NCBI GenBank assembly: GCA_947498845.1
Contig: CANMLX010000009.1
Location: forward strand, 57,212 to 121,211
Length of the DNA stretch: 64,000 nucleotides
Source: an uncultured Flavobacteriaceae bacterium
GTDB lineage: Bacteria; Bacteroidota; Bacteroidia; Flavobacteriales; Flavobacteriaceae
Direction: 5' to 3'
Position numbers and translations under genes: made by a program. The stretch's first letter is position 1. Each line of letters starts with the position of its first letter. The notes below the pieces were generated by a model, which did not search any database, was not told the DNA's origin, and was given only the letters and a program-made list of their open reading frames with translations. This document shows positions 55,010 to 64,000 of the stretch, one piece after another.

Positions 55010-55594
55010 ATGAAAAAACTATATTTCATAATATATATTGGAATAATTACAATACTCGTTGTGCTATCTGGCGGTAGAAAAACTAAACATGAATCTTTAA
55101 AAATAGCTATTACTAAATTTAAGCATTCTGCTACGCCTCTTGAAATCAATAAATACACGCCTAAAAAATTCTCTGAAGTATCTACTGATACTATTTTGAG
55201 TAATGGCTATACTATTTCAATTAAAAGTTTTACCGATATGCAAACATCGGTAATAAAAAAGAAAAAAATTAATGACTTCACCTTAAATAAAGAAATTCAC
55301 AGAAAATGGATATCTAAAATAATAATAAAAAAGGATGGTATCTTAATTTTTAATAAAACGATTAACGATAACTTCTTTTTAAGACATTATACTATTTCTC
55401 GTAAAGCTCTACAAAATACAATTTGTATAGAAGCTGAAGTAAATCAAGAACGCTCTTTAAAAGAACGTAATGTATGTATTAATACTAGACTTTTTTTCCC
55501 GAAAGAAAAAAAGCATATGTTATTTTCTTTAAAGGTCAATGAAAAAGGAATATACAATTTAGAAAAATTACAGGCTTACAAACAAACCACCTAA
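55010..55594 (+). CDS. Hypothetical membrane-anchored or secreted protein
   Basis: A 194-residue protein with one N-terminal hydrophobic segment (FIIYIGIITILVVLSGG), acting as signal anchor or signal peptide without a lipobox cysteine. The rest is basic and beta-strand rich (GYTISIKSFTDMQTSV, KWISKIIIKKDGILIFNKTI). The layout resembles DUF4738-like envelope proteins, but I am not sure. It stands between dnaX and miaE with 2-bp spacings, so it is co-transcribed. Confidence 0.7.
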   Translation: MKKLYFIIYIGIITILVVLSGGRKTKHESLKIAITKFKHSATPLEINKYTPKKFSEVSTDTILSNGYTISIKSFTDMQTSVIKKKKINDFTLNKEIHRKWISKIIIKKDGILIFNKTINDNFFLRHYTISRKALQNTICIEAEVNQERSLKERNVCINTRLFFPKEKKHMLFSLKVNEKGIYNLEKLQAYKQTT

Positions 55595-55596
55595 TT

Positions 55597-56178
55597 ATGC
55601 TTGGACTTAAACTACCAACCGACCCGCGTTGGGTAAACATTGTAGAAAAAAATATTGAGGAAATACTCACAGATCATGCCTTTTGTGAACAAAAAGCTAC
55701 CAGTACTGCTATTTCACTTATTGTTAGCTTTCCCGAATATACAGAACTTGTTCAAGAAATGACAGCTTTGGTCAAGGAAGAAATTAGCCATTTTAAAATG
55801 GTACACGACAAAATTATAGAGCGTGGTTGGACACTTGGGCGTGACCGACGTGATGATTATGTAGTCCAACTTATGAAATTCTTTCCTAAAGGAGGCAGCA
55901 GAACCACGCAATTGGTGCACAGGCTCTTATACGCTGCTTTAATTGAAGCCAGAAGCTGTGAACGTTTTAGATTACTTTCCGAAGAATTAGAAGATAAAGA
56001 ATTAGCTGCTTTCTATAGAAATTTAATGGTAAGCGAAGCGAATCACTATACTATGTTTTTAGGCTTTGCTAGAACCTATGGAGATAAAAAAGAAGTGGAT
56101 ACCAAATGGCAGCAACTTCTTGATTATGAGGGGGAAATCATTTCTAAATTAGGTAATAAAGAAACTATTCATGGGTAA
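55597..56178 (+). CDS. miaE: tRNA-(ms2io6A)-hydroxylase
   Basis: The 193-residue ferritin-like di-iron protein shows DHAFCEQKATSTAISLIVSF, KEEISHFKMVHDKI (ExxH) and a second helix pair with LIEARSCERFRLL and MVSEANHYTMFLGFAR. This is MiaE, which hydroxylates the modified A37 of tRNAs reading UNN codons using oxygen. It is the last gene of the dnaX transcript and ends against the convergent outer-membrane protein gene with no spacer. Confidence 0.92.
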   Translation: MLGLKLPTDPRWVNIVEKNIEEILTDHAFCEQKATSTAISLIVSFPEYTELVQEMTALVKEEISHFKMVHDKIIERGWTLGRDRRDDYVVQLMKFFPKGGSRTTQLVHRLLYAALIEARSCERFRLLSEELEDKELAAFYRNLMVSEANHYTMFLGFARTYGDKKEVDTKWQQLLDYEGEIISKLGNKETIHG

Positions 56179-56706
56179 CTAAAATTGATAGCCCACCCCT
56201 ATTTGTACATTAGAATTTTTTGCTTCTATAGTTAAATCATCATCAAAAATATTTGAAATTCCATAGGTATACCTAAGGTCTACAAAAAACATTTGATTAA
56301 GCTTATATTCCAGACCCGCCACACCTGAGTATGCGAAATTTTTAACATTATCGTCTTTTTTATGAGATTTTAAACTCACTTGAGGCCCTATACCAAACCT
56401 TAATGTTTCGTGTAATTTAAATTTAAAAAGTATAGGCGCTTGTATGTAATCTAAATGCAAGGTTTCTTCTTTAGCACCTTCTGGTGAAAACTGAAGCTCT
56501 GGCACAATAGAAACCTTATTATTAATTCTAAAATCGCCAAAGAAACCTATATAAAAACTGTTTCTATGCTTGTTTTCAAAATTTGGCGTTTCTTTAAAAT
56601 CTAAATTAGAAATATTGTATCCAGCTCTTACACCATAAGTACCTTTTTGAGCAAAGACTTGTATAGAGAGCGTTACGAACAATGCAATAAACACTATTTT
56701 CTTCAT
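56179..56706 (-). CDS. Outer-membrane beta-barrel protein
   Basis: This 175-residue protein has a signal peptide (residues 1-19, FIALFVTLSIQVFAQ) and an eight-stranded barrel pattern of alternating residues: YGVRAGYNISNLDF, NSFYIGFFGDFRI, VSIVPELQFSP, LRFGIGPQVSL, and the terminal strand NVQIGVGYQF ending in F. It belongs to the PorT/outer-membrane beta-barrel (OMP_b-brl_2) group of Bacteroidota. Function in transport or sensing is unknown. Confidence 0.9.
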   Translation of the reverse strand: MKKIVFIALFVTLSIQVFAQKGTYGVRAGYNISNLDFKETPNFENKHRNSFYIGFFGDFRINNKVSIVPELQFSPEGAKEETLHLDYIQAPILFKFKLHETLRFGIGPQVSLKSHKKDDNVKNFAYSGVAGLEYKLNQMFFVDLRYTYGISNIFDDDLTIEAKNSNVQIGVGYQF

Positions 56707-56799
56707 AATGGTAGTTTTGGATTTTTGTATTATTTATTGCGAACGAATATATAGTATATTATTTATACACAATATTTTTTAAGGTTGAAGTGCAAAATT

Positions 56800-57705
56800 T
56801 TACTGTGTATTGCTTGATACTGTATCATGGTATATACTTTTTATTATACCATCTGCTAAACCTATTTTTGGCACATAAATGTATTTAGCACTACTCCATT
56901 TCATTGCAGACAAATAAATTCTCATAGCATGAATTATAACATCTGCGCGGTCTTGATTTAAGCCTAATTCTGTAATACGTTCTTCGTAAGTATAACTATT
57001 TAGTGTATTGTTATATGTTGTTAAATAAAAATAGGTTAATGGTTTGCCTATTGGAACTCCCGAGATTTTAAAAATTTTATTAATATTCCCACCAGAACCT
57101 ATTAGGTTAATCTTATCGTAGTGTTGCGTATGTAATTTAATCCATGCTTCTAGTTCTTTCCAAGCGTTATCACTAACCATATTATTTAGCAAACGCACAG
57201 TTCCAATTTTAAACGATCTTGATAAGATGCGTTTTCCTCCTTTTATTATTGAAAACTCTGTACTACCCCCACCCACATCAACATAGAGATATACTTTATT
57301 AGGGTTTATAAATTTATTTAAGTCTGTAGCTGCTATTATAATAGCTTCTTCTTCGCCATCTATAATATCAATACTTATATCTGCATGTTTTAACACTAAA
57401 TCTGCAACTTCTTTTCCATTAGCAGATTCTCGCATTGCAGATGTTGCACAGGCCTTGTATTTTACTACTTTATGGGATTTCATAAGCAACTTAAACGCCA
57501 ACATGGTATCTAACATGCGTTCTGTATTTTCTGGAGAGATTTCTTTATTCACAAAAACATCTGCTCCCAAACGTATTGGCACTCTTACCAACGAATTCTT
57601 CTTAAACACTGCGGGTTTTCCTTCTTCTTCAATAACATTAGCTATCAATAACCTAACGGCGTTTGACCCGATATCTATCGCTGCATATTTTTTAACTGAA
57701 AGCAT
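56800..57705 (-). CDS. ppx: Exopolyphosphatase/guanosine-pentaphosphatase
   Basis: The 301-residue Ppx/GppA protein shows AAIDIGSNAVRLLIANV (phosphate 1 motif), ATSAMRESANGKEVADLV, YVDVGGGSTEFSII (phosphate 2) and LIGSGGNINKIF. It is the short form without the C-terminal HD domain. It begins one base after the ppk stop, so both are on one transcript. It would shorten polyphosphate chains and counter the kinase. Confidence 0.9.
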   Translation of the reverse strand: MLSVKKYAAIDIGSNAVRLLIANVIEEEGKPAVFKKNSLVRVPIRLGADVFVNKEISPENTERMLDTMLAFKLLMKSHKVVKYKACATSAMRESANGKEVADLVLKHADISIDIIDGEEEAIIIAATDLNKFINPNKVYLYVDVGGGSTEFSIIKGGKRILSRSFKIGTVRLLNNMVSDNAWKELEAWIKLHTQHYDKINLIGSGGNINKIFKISGVPIGKPLTYFYLTTYNNTLNSYTYEERITELGLNQDRADVIIHAMRIYLSAMKWSSAKYIYVPKIGLADGIIKSIYHDTVSSNTQ

Positions 57706-59769
57706 CTAATTCTTTAACTTTTCTAAATAATAATCATACAAAGCAATCTGTGATCTTACTTTTGTATCGCCATTTATTTTATACTCATTTTCATTAGAAG
57801 TATTGATCAATCTTGCTTTAATATTATCACTCCAACAAATATTAAATGTATCGATAATCTCCTTTTTTAATTCTTCATCGTAAATAGGACAGCTCACTTC
57901 TACCCTATTTTCGATATTTCTTGTCATCCAATCTGCAGAAGATATGTAAATTTTCACATCTTTATCTTTACCAAAAATATAGAGTCTGGAGTGCTCTAAA
58001 AATTTATCTATCACACTAATCACTCTTATATTCTCACTAAGACCTTCTACTCCCGGGATTAAAGAACATATACCACGAGCTATAATATCTATTTTAACTC
58101 CTTTATTACTTGCTTCGTATAGCTTATCGATCATTTCGTAACTTGATAAGCTATTCATTTTTAATCTAATATAACCTTCTTCTCCTTTTTGCGTTTTTTC
58201 AATTTCATCATCAACGAGTTTAAACACTGTTTTTTGGGTATAATGTGGTGATACTATAATATGTTTATAGCTATAGACTCTGTAATTAGCTTCAAAAAAG
58301 TTAAATACCTTATTTACTTCTTTAAGAATATTTTGATTAGCTGTAAACAGGGTGTAATCTGTATATACCTTAGCTGTAGACTCGTTAAAATTACCTGTAC
58401 TTATAAAACCATAACGCTTTATTTTTTTACCTTCTTCACGCTCAACAACACACATTTTACTATGCACTTTAAGCCCTGGCACTCCAAAAATAAGGTTTAC
58501 GCCTCCATCTTTCATTTGCTGTGCGTAATTAATATTAGCTTGCTCATCAAATCGTGCTCTTAACTCTATAGAAACTGTAACTGTTTTACCATTAATTGCT
58601 GCATTTATTAAAGAACTTGCTACGTGAGATATCTCTGCAAGCCTATAAATTGTAATTTTTATTGCTCTTACCTTAGGATCTAAAGCTGCTTCTCTTAGAA
58701 ATTTTACCACATAAGCAAATGTGTGATATGGGGTATGTATAAGATAATCTTTTTTATGTATAGCTTTAAATATACTGCTTTCTAAATTTAAGCCTTTAAC
58801 TTTCAATGCTTCAATCTTATCGTACAATAAATCGGTCCCACCTAAACTAGGGAACTTCATGTAATCTCTTTTATTATGGTATCTACCTCCGGGAATAATA
58901 CTATCTGTATTATCAATACCCATTTTTTTCATTAAGTATTGTAATGTATCCTCATCTATGGTTTTGTCATAAACAAAACGCACAGGCTCACCTAACCTTC
59001 TATGTTTTACACTATCCGAAATTTTCTCTATAAAACTTTTACTTAAATCACTATCAAAATCTAGCTCTCCATCTCTTGTGATTTTAATCATATGGGCAGA
59101 TACTGTCTCGTAATCAAAAATGTTAAAGATATCTCCTAAACAATAGCGTAACAAATCATCGATCATAATAATATAGTTCTTATCGCCTTCTTTAGGAAGT
59201 ACTATAAAACGATCTAAGGATTTTGGTATTTCTATAAGTGCAAACTGTTTACTTTCATCTCTTAACTGCATTTTAACAGCTAAATAAGCAGCACTGTCTT
59301 TTAAATTAGGAAGAACAACTAAATCATTTAAAATAATGGTTACCAATGCAGTACTTATATTCTCGAAATAGTAATCTTTAACAAAGCCTTTCTGATTTTC
59401 GTTTAACTCATTTTCATTAATTAAAAAAATGTTTTCCTGCTTTAGAGATTTATCTATTTCACCTAGAACTCTTAAGCTTTCTGTTTGTTGCTCTATTACA
59501 ATCTTAGTTATAATTTCCAACAACTCCTTAGCTTTTATCCCTCCTAAAGCATTTTTACCGCCTTTACCCGCTTCAACTATACGTTTAACTGTTGCATAAC
59601 GCACTTTAAAAAACTCATCTAAATTATTGGAAAATATACCTAAAAACCGTAATCGCTCTATTAATGGAACTTTTTCGTCTGACGCCTCTTGTAGTACTCT
59701 AGCATTAAACTGTAACCAACTTATCTCTCTATTAATGTATCTGCTTTCTGAATTATCAGTTTTGGTCAT
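57706..59769 (-). CDS. ppk1: Polyphosphate kinase 1
   Basis: The 687-residue protein is of usual length, with YINREISWLQFNARVLQEA at the N-terminus. The catalytic PLD-like domains contain GVPGLKVHSKMCVVER (phosphorylated histidine) and RYGFISTGNFNEST, and there is a second HxK-like site (FLEHSRLYIFG). It builds polyphosphate from ATP. The coupling to ppx and the nearby sixA form a phosphate-related unit on the minus strand. Confidence 0.95.
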   Translation of the reverse strand: MTKTDNSESRYINREISWLQFNARVLQEASDEKVPLIERLRFLGIFSNNLDEFFKVRYATVKRIVEAGKGGKNALGGIKAKELLEIITKIVIEQQTESLRVLGEIDKSLKQENIFLINENELNENQKGFVKDYYFENISTALVTIILNDLVVLPNLKDSAAYLAVKMQLRDESKQFALIEIPKSLDRFIVLPKEGDKNYIIMIDDLLRYCLGDIFNIFDYETVSAHMIKITRDGELDFDSDLSKSFIEKISDSVKHRRLGEPVRFVYDKTIDEDTLQYLMKKMGIDNTDSIIPGGRYHNKRDYMKFPSLGGTDLLYDKIEALKVKGLNLESSIFKAIHKKDYLIHTPYHTFAYVVKFLREAALDPKVRAIKITIYRLAEISHVASSLINAAINGKTVTVSIELRARFDEQANINYAQQMKDGGVNLIFGVPGLKVHSKMCVVEREEGKKIKRYGFISTGNFNESTAKVYTDYTLFTANQNILKEVNKVFNFFEANYRVYSYKHIIVSPHYTQKTVFKLVDDEIEKTQKGEEGYIRLKMNSLSSYEMIDKLYEASNKGVKIDIIARGICSLIPGVEGLSENIRVISVIDKFLEHSRLYIFGKDKDVKIYISSADWMTRNIENRVEVSCPIYDEELKKEIIDTFNICWSDNIKARLINTSNENEYKINGDTKVRSQIALYDYYLEKLKN

Positions 59770-59932
59770 TCGCTTTAGTTTTTAAACAAATATATTGCAT
59801 TTCACCTGAAAACAAATTTAGTTTCTCGTAAAATAAAATTAGAATTTAAAAATGCCTATTGGAAGCCTAATAGCCTATTATTTCAAGGTTATTAGTCTCA
59901 TATAATATGGACTGAGTTCGATTAATTAATAT

Positions 59933-60418
59933 TTACCTTAATGATTTAGGAAAAATAGTAGTTATTGTTTTTCCTTGACCTATTTGTGACCACTTATCTG
60001 TATCAAATTGTATAATAACAACACCGCATGTAGGCACATTATCTATAATAATACTCCCAAAAGTATTTACAAAAGATGTAATCGCATAATTATGCCCAAA
60101 AACCATAACATTTTTTAAGGAATTGTCTAAATTTTTAATCTCATGAACCAAATTCATCCCTGCAAAATCATAAAGGCTATGTTTAAACTCAACGTTGTGT
60201 TTATCTATATTAAGTTTTTTTAAAATGATATTCGCGGTATCTGTAGTTCTTTTGGCATCACTTACTAAAACCAAATCTAAAATTATACTTAATTCTTTTA
60301 ATTTATTCCCTACCAAATTGGCGTCATTAACACCTCTTTCGTTTAAAGGGCGTTCATGATCTATAACATCATATTCCCATGATGATTTTGCATGACGAAT
60401 AATTATTAGCTGTTTCAT
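59933..60418 (-). CDS. sixA: SixA-type histidine phosphatase
   Basis: A 161-residue histidine phosphatase superfamily protein with the RHAKSSWEYD catalytic motif (RHG-like), DHERPLNERGVNDANLVG, LVSDAKRTTDTANI and the second histidine in VFGHNYAITSFVN. SixA dephosphorylates phosphohistidine, for example on phosphorelay or PTS proteins. It lies 163 bp upstream of ppk1 on the same strand and could share its transcript. Confidence 0.9.
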   Translation of the reverse strand: MKQLIIIRHAKSSWEYDVIDHERPLNERGVNDANLVGNKLKELSIILDLVLVSDAKRTTDTANIILKKLNIDKHNVEFKHSLYDFAGMNLVHEIKNLDNSLKNVMVFGHNYAITSFVNTFGSIIIDNVPTCGVVIIQFDTDKWSQIGQGKTITTIFPKSLR

Positions 60419-60870
60419 TTTTATCGACTAAAAACATTTTAAACCGTTTAAATTCATTTTTCATCGTTGAAATTCAATTTTGATTATACGACAAACAACA
60501 AATAACTAGGTTAAAATAACATTAAACAAATTCAACTCCAAATCCATAGTTTCGATGAAATACACAATAAAATAGTTTAAATGTTCACAAAATTCTCTTC
60601 AACGATTTTATGGGTGATTTGACATTTTTTTTTGAAAAACAGATAGTATATATGTCTATTTGTCTGTAAATATAAAGTAAAAAAAGTGACCCCGAATCAT
60701 ATTTTACATAGTAAAAAAATAAGTCCCCAAAGACACATCCCTCATTGTTTTTCCCTCAGAGACTTTAGTTTGAATTTAGTTAAACTTTATGTTGTACATC
60801 GTTATAATAAAATTTAACATAGTTATTTTATTGTAACTGCTATTATCAATTATTATAAATGTTTTTTTGT
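60419..60870. other. Intergenic region before the adhesin genes
   Basis: A 450-bp AT-rich spacer between divergent genes. It contains long A/T runs and no clear promoter, RNA or repeat. The two divergent promoters must be here. Confidence 0.4.
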
Positions 60871-61386
60871 ATGAAAAACCAGCATAGTATTTCGTATACT
60901 CTCGTTCGTGTATCTTTATTTTTCACCTTATTAACAGGTTATTTTAGTTTCTCTCAAAATAAAAATATTCATGAGTTAAACTATGGTAATACTGTTACTG
61001 TGAATAATTCAAATCGAAACGATTTTTATAATCTTGCTTTCAAATTACATCCTACAGTTTATCTAAGTAATAATGAGATAAAAAATGTTTATGGAGCGTC
61101 GAGTCCAATAAAAATAAAACTATCTGACGCTTTTTCTATTGCTATTTTGAAGAGTTTGACTCAAAAATATGGTGACACGCAACTTATAATCATCACATTA
61201 AATAACACCACTAATTTTAATACTAAGTTAGATTTGTCTTTTCTACATGAATTCAAAAAACTAAAATACATTTTTATTAAGTGTATGTTAAAAGATAGTA
61301 ATGACAAAGTTGACGTTAAAAACTTATTAAAATTAAGTCCAAACTCAACCGCAAGAGTTTTTTATAAAACAGAAACCCCTTCTTAA
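60871..61386 (+). CDS. Secreted hypothetical protein upstream of the adhesin
   Basis: A protein of about 171 residues with a signal peptide (VRVSLFFTLLTGYFSFSQ). I place the start at the ATG at 60871, since the ATG at 60859 would only add four residues before a normal leader. The mature part has alternating strands (TVYLSNNEIKNVYG, IIITLNNTTNFNTKLDL) and a conserved-looking FLHEFKKLKYIFIKC segment. No family was recognised. It ends 26 bp before the large adhesin gene, so co-expression is likely and it may help the adhesin's secretion or anchoring. Confidence 0.7.
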   Translation: MKNQHSISYTLVRVSLFFTLLTGYFSFSQNKNIHELNYGNTVTVNNSNRNDFYNLAFKLHPTVYLSNNEIKNVYGASSPIKIKLSDAFSIAILKSLTQKYGDTQLIIITLNNTTNFNTKLDLSFLHEFKKLKYIFIKCMLKDSNDKVDVKNLLKLSPNSTARVFYKTETPS

Positions 61387-61412
61387 GCACCAAATAACTA
61401 AAAAGTTAATAA

Positions 61413-64000
61413 ATGAAACAATTATACTCCTGTAAAGCATTTGCAAATTACCCCAAGGTGAGAATTATGCTTTTTTTGTTAGTCATAATCTCATTCAGTT
61501 TTAAAGCCTATTCACAAGTAAGAGTTCCCTTTAATCCCAGAACTTCTGTAGCTACCCCAAGTAGAACAGTCTATAGTGTAAAAGGAGATTTTGCTATGAT
61601 TGGAAATTCTAATGCTACTTTGGTAAATTATTCCGATACTGCTACTAATGGTAATAATGATGTTATATATGTAGATATAGATGGTGATAATAACACGTTT
61701 AATTCGTCGTCTGCAACTCTAACATTTTCTACAGAAAATGGAGCTATACCAGACTGTTCTAATATTGTTTATGCTGGACTGTATTGGACAGGTAGAGCTT
61801 TTGGAGATTCTGAAACCGATAGTCAAACGTTTACAGTTACAAAAAATGGAGTTACTAAAACATTAGATAAAACAAAAGTTTCTATTAAAGGCCCCAATGC
61901 AAGTAACTATACAGAACTTACTGCTAACGCTATAGCTTTTCCAACCAATGGTGATGACGAAAACATGTATTCGGCATACACTGAAGTAACCGATTATGTT
62001 ATACAAAATGGTATTGGCGAATACTTTGTAGCAGATATAGCTACCAAAGAAGGAGATCCTGATAGTACAGGCTATTATGGAGGTTGGGGATTAGTAGTTA
62101 TTTACGAAAATGCAAGAATGCGATGGAGAGACATCTCCGTTTTTGATGGTCATGCCTATATTAATAATAGCTTAAACAATAGTAATACAATTGACATCTC
62201 TGGATTTAATGCCGCTCAAAACGGAGCTATCAATGTGAAATTGGGAGTAATGGCTGGAGAAGGAGATTTTCGTTGGAGCGGGGATTATTTCGAGATTTTA
62301 AGAAGTGATAATAATACGTTTCAACGTTTATCGCATTCAGGTAATACAACTAACAATTTCTTCAATTCTTCAATACAAACTGGAGGTAATCCTAGAAACC
62401 CAAACTTAAACAACAATATAGGGGTAGATATCGCTATGTTTAATATTGATAATACTGGTAATGGTATTATTGATAATGGTCAAACCTCAACACAAATAAG
62501 ATATGGATCAGATATTGATTCGTATATTATATATAATGTTATATTTTCTGTAGACGCCTATGTCCCTGAACCCGAAATAATTGTTTCTAACACTACAATT
62601 AATGGTACCGCACCAAGTGGTACTAACAATTCACTTACTCCTAATGAAAATGCAGAATTTAAAATAGATATTAGAAATACAGGTACAGAAGCAATTAATA
62701 ATGCCGTTTTAACTATTCCTTTAAGTGGTTCGGTTATTCCTAATCAAACACTTTTAGACATCAAGGTTAACTCATACGCTCCTTTCTCTGCTTCTAACAC
62801 GCCTATATTTGATTCTAGCATAGGAACAAATGGTGCCATAATATGGAATATGGGTACTTTGCCGCTACCTACAAACCCTGATACCATATTAGCAGACATT
62901 AGTTTTACGCTTTCTGTAACTACAGATTGTTCGATATTAAAAGACACTAATTTTGATCCAAATGTATCAATTACAGGTACCATGGATGGTACCGGCGCTG
63001 TGTCTGGAGTTTCTTTTTCAATAGATTTAATTCAGGGATATGAATCCACAGGTTTATGTACTGGAGAGCCAATATCTGACCCTATTACAATTCCAATTGA
63101 CTATACAGATTATATAAATGAAGCACCTACGGCAACCAGTCCAGATACTATTAATATTCAATGTGTATCTGATCTGCCTAATCCAGATATTGAAATTATT
63201 ACAGACGAAGCCGATAATTCTGGAATTACACCAACTGTAACCTTTGTTTCTGATGTTTCCGATAATGCTAGTAATCCTGAAACCATTACAAGAACGTATC
63301 GCTTAACTGATGACTGTGATAATACTACAGATATAATACAATCAATAGTAATTAATGATACAACAGATCCTGAAACACCTACCCTGGATACACTTACAGG
63401 CGAATGTTCGGTTACGGCGACTGCGCCTTCAACTAACGATAATTGTTCGGGGGATATCACGGCGACAACTACAGATTCGTTAACATATAATACGCAAGGT
63501 ACATTTACCATTAACTGGACTTTTGATGATGGTAATGGTAATACCATTAACGTTCCGCAAACTGTTATTGTAGATGATGTAACCAATCCTGATACGCCTA
63601 CTTTAGATACACTTACAGGCGAATGTTCGGTTACGGCGACTGCGCCTTCAACTAACGATAATTGTTCGGGGGATATCACAGCTACAACTACAGATTCGTT
63701 AACATATAATACGCAAGGTACATTTACCATTAACTGGACCTTTAATGATGGTAATGGTAATACCATTAACGTTCCACAAACTGTTATTGTAGATGATGTA
63801 ACCAATCCTGATACACCTACTTTAGATACACTTACAGGCGAATGTTCGGTTACGGCAACTGCGCCTTCAACTAACGATAATTGTTTAGGAACAATTACAG
63901 CAACAACTACAGATCCATTAACGTACGATACACAAGGCACATTTACCATTAACTGGACCTTTGATGATGGTAATGGTAATACCATCAACGTTCCACAAAC
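61413..64000 (+). CDS. Giant surface adhesin, N-terminal part (runs off right edge)
   Basis: The frame starts at ATG 61413 (MKQLYSCKAFANYPKVRIML), has a signal peptide ending near AYSQ, and stays open to the right edge for 862 codons. The N-terminal domain (about 45-390; NIVYAGLYWTGRAFG, YYGGWGLVVIYENARMRWRD) is typical of large flavobacterial surface proteins. A DUF11-like domain follows (about 395-540), then a linker and tandem 73-residue HYR-type repeats from about residue 650 (TFDDGNGNTINVPQTVIVDD). It should end in a T9SS type B domain outside the window. SprB-like gliding adhesins have this design; that role is inferred. Confidence 0.9.
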   Translation, partial: MKQLYSCKAFANYPKVRIMLFLLVIISFSFKAYSQVRVPFNPRTSVATPSRTVYSVKGDFAMIGNSNATLVNYSDTATNGNNDVIYVDIDGDNNTFNSSSATLTFSTENGAIPDCSNIVYAGLYWTGRAFGDSETDSQTFTVTKNGVTKTLDKTKVSIKGPNASNYTELTANAIAFPTNGDDENMYSAYTEVTDYVIQNGIGEYFVADIATKEGDPDSTGYYGGWGLVVIYENARMRWRDISVFDGHAYINNSLNNSNTIDISGFNAAQNGAINVKLGVMAGEGDFRWSGDYFEILRSDNNTFQRLSHSGNTTNNFFNSSIQTGGNPRNPNLNNNIGVDIAMFNIDNTGNGIIDNGQTSTQIRYGSDIDSYIIYNVIFSVDAYVPEPEIIVSNTTINGTAPSGTNNSLTPNENAEFKIDIRNTGTEAINNAVLTIPLSGSVIPNQTLLDIKVNSYAPFSASNTPIFDSSIGTNGAIIWNMGTLPLPTNPDTILADISFTLSVTTDCSILKDTNFDPNVSITGTMDGTGAVSGVSFSIDLIQGYESTGLCTGEPISDPITIPIDYTDYINEAPTATSPDTINIQCVSDLPNPDIEIITDEADNSGITPTVTFVSDVSDNASNPETITRTYRLTDDCDNTTDIIQSIVINDTTDPETPTLDTLTGECSVTATAPSTNDNCSGDITATTTDSLTYNTQGTFTINWTFDDGNGNTINVPQTVIVDDVTNPDTPTLDTLTGECSVTATAPSTNDNCSGDITATTTDSLTYNTQGTFTINWTFNDGNGNTINVPQTVIVDDVTNPDTPTLDTLTGECSVTATAPSTNDNCLGTITATTTDPLTYDTQGTFTINWTFDDGNGNTINVPQ
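63380..64000 (+). repeat. Tandem 219-bp repeats in the adhesin gene
   Basis: The block containing CACTTACAGGCGAATGTTCG starts at 63391, 63610 and 63829, an exact period of 219 bp (73 residues). Adjacent copies are nearly identical, so the array is recent or homogenised, and it continues past the right edge. Confidence 0.92.

Noticed and set aside
60640..60700. Imperfect inverted repeat with ACAGATAG and CTATTTGTCTGT
   Set aside because: Several mismatches and no T-run or clear position relative to a gene; chance in AT-rich sequence is likely.
63158..63988. Long minus-strand open frame of 276 codons opposite the adhesin
   Set aside because: It is antisense to the repeat array. The periodic plus-strand sequence keeps one antisense frame free of stops, and its translation is just low-complexity repeats without a normal start context.
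1..64000. tRNA genes, CRISPR arrays, complete insertion sequences and prophage genes
   Set aside because: I looked for T-loop motifs, regular short spaced repeats, transposase or integrase motifs and phage structural genes and found none convincing on either strand.

Overview
The window is a low-GC chromosomal segment from a member of the Bacteroidota, most likely the family Flavobacteriaceae. Several things point there: secreted proteins ending in type IX secretion (T9SS) sorting domains, a repeat-rich surface adhesin, a LytTR regulator beside a TPR histidine kinase, TAnnTTTG promoter elements, the DUF3822-rsmD pairing, a DnaX lacking zinc cysteines, and a probable sulfonolipid gene pair. 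No tRNA or rRNA gene, CRISPR array, prophage or transposase-bearing insertion sequence was seen. The RNase P RNA gene is present on the minus strand near 49.3-49.65 kb.

Left part (1-12 kb): a truncated gene, a sensor kinase/response regulator pair, then an accessory region built around comM (a YifB-type AAA+ ATPase). One complete comM is surrounded by broken copies: an 84-bp internal piece before it, a 706-bp copy of its 3' part 4.2 kb downstream, and a 22-bp relic of its 3' end further on. Unrelated genes sit between the pieces: a small secreted protein, a T9SS-exported LamG/phosphoesterase protein, a truncated HTH regulator and a DUF2235 lipoprotein hydrolase. This looks like a recurrent insertion locus and is the most unusual structure in the window.

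12-26 kb: a DUF2891-Nramp transporter pair, then an AraC-type regulator divergent from an eight-gene nitrilase (Nit1C-type) operon (MSMEG_0572-like protein, nitrilase, radical SAM, GNAT, AIR-synthase-like, MSMEG_0570-like, flavin oxidoreductase, NTF2-like). After a decayed gene comes a cassette with a peptidoglycan amidase, a lipoprotein, a small helical protein and a metal-dependent hydrolase.

26-40 kb: mostly core genes. These include a probable capnine/sulfonolipid pair (cysteine-synthase-like enzyme plus alpha-oxoamine synthase), oligopeptidase B, ybaB, a kdsB-HAD-kdnB set suggesting 8-amino-Kdo lipopolysaccharide chemistry, a serine hydrolase, and a large T9SS-exported Sde182-like protein.

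40-64 kb: an assimilatory nitrate reductase fused to a flavoprotein, with its rubredoxin partner; a RecD-like helicase; DUF3822 and rsmD; rnpB; an ATP-grasp enzyme; a SulP transporter; dnaX and miaE; a polyphosphate operon (sixA, ppk, ppx); and the start of a giant adhesin with 73-residue repeats that runs off the right edge.

Dispersed among these are small non-coding elements with TACC...GGTA ends and 3-bp TAA/TTA duplications (about 161 bp, two related families), which look like miniature transposons.
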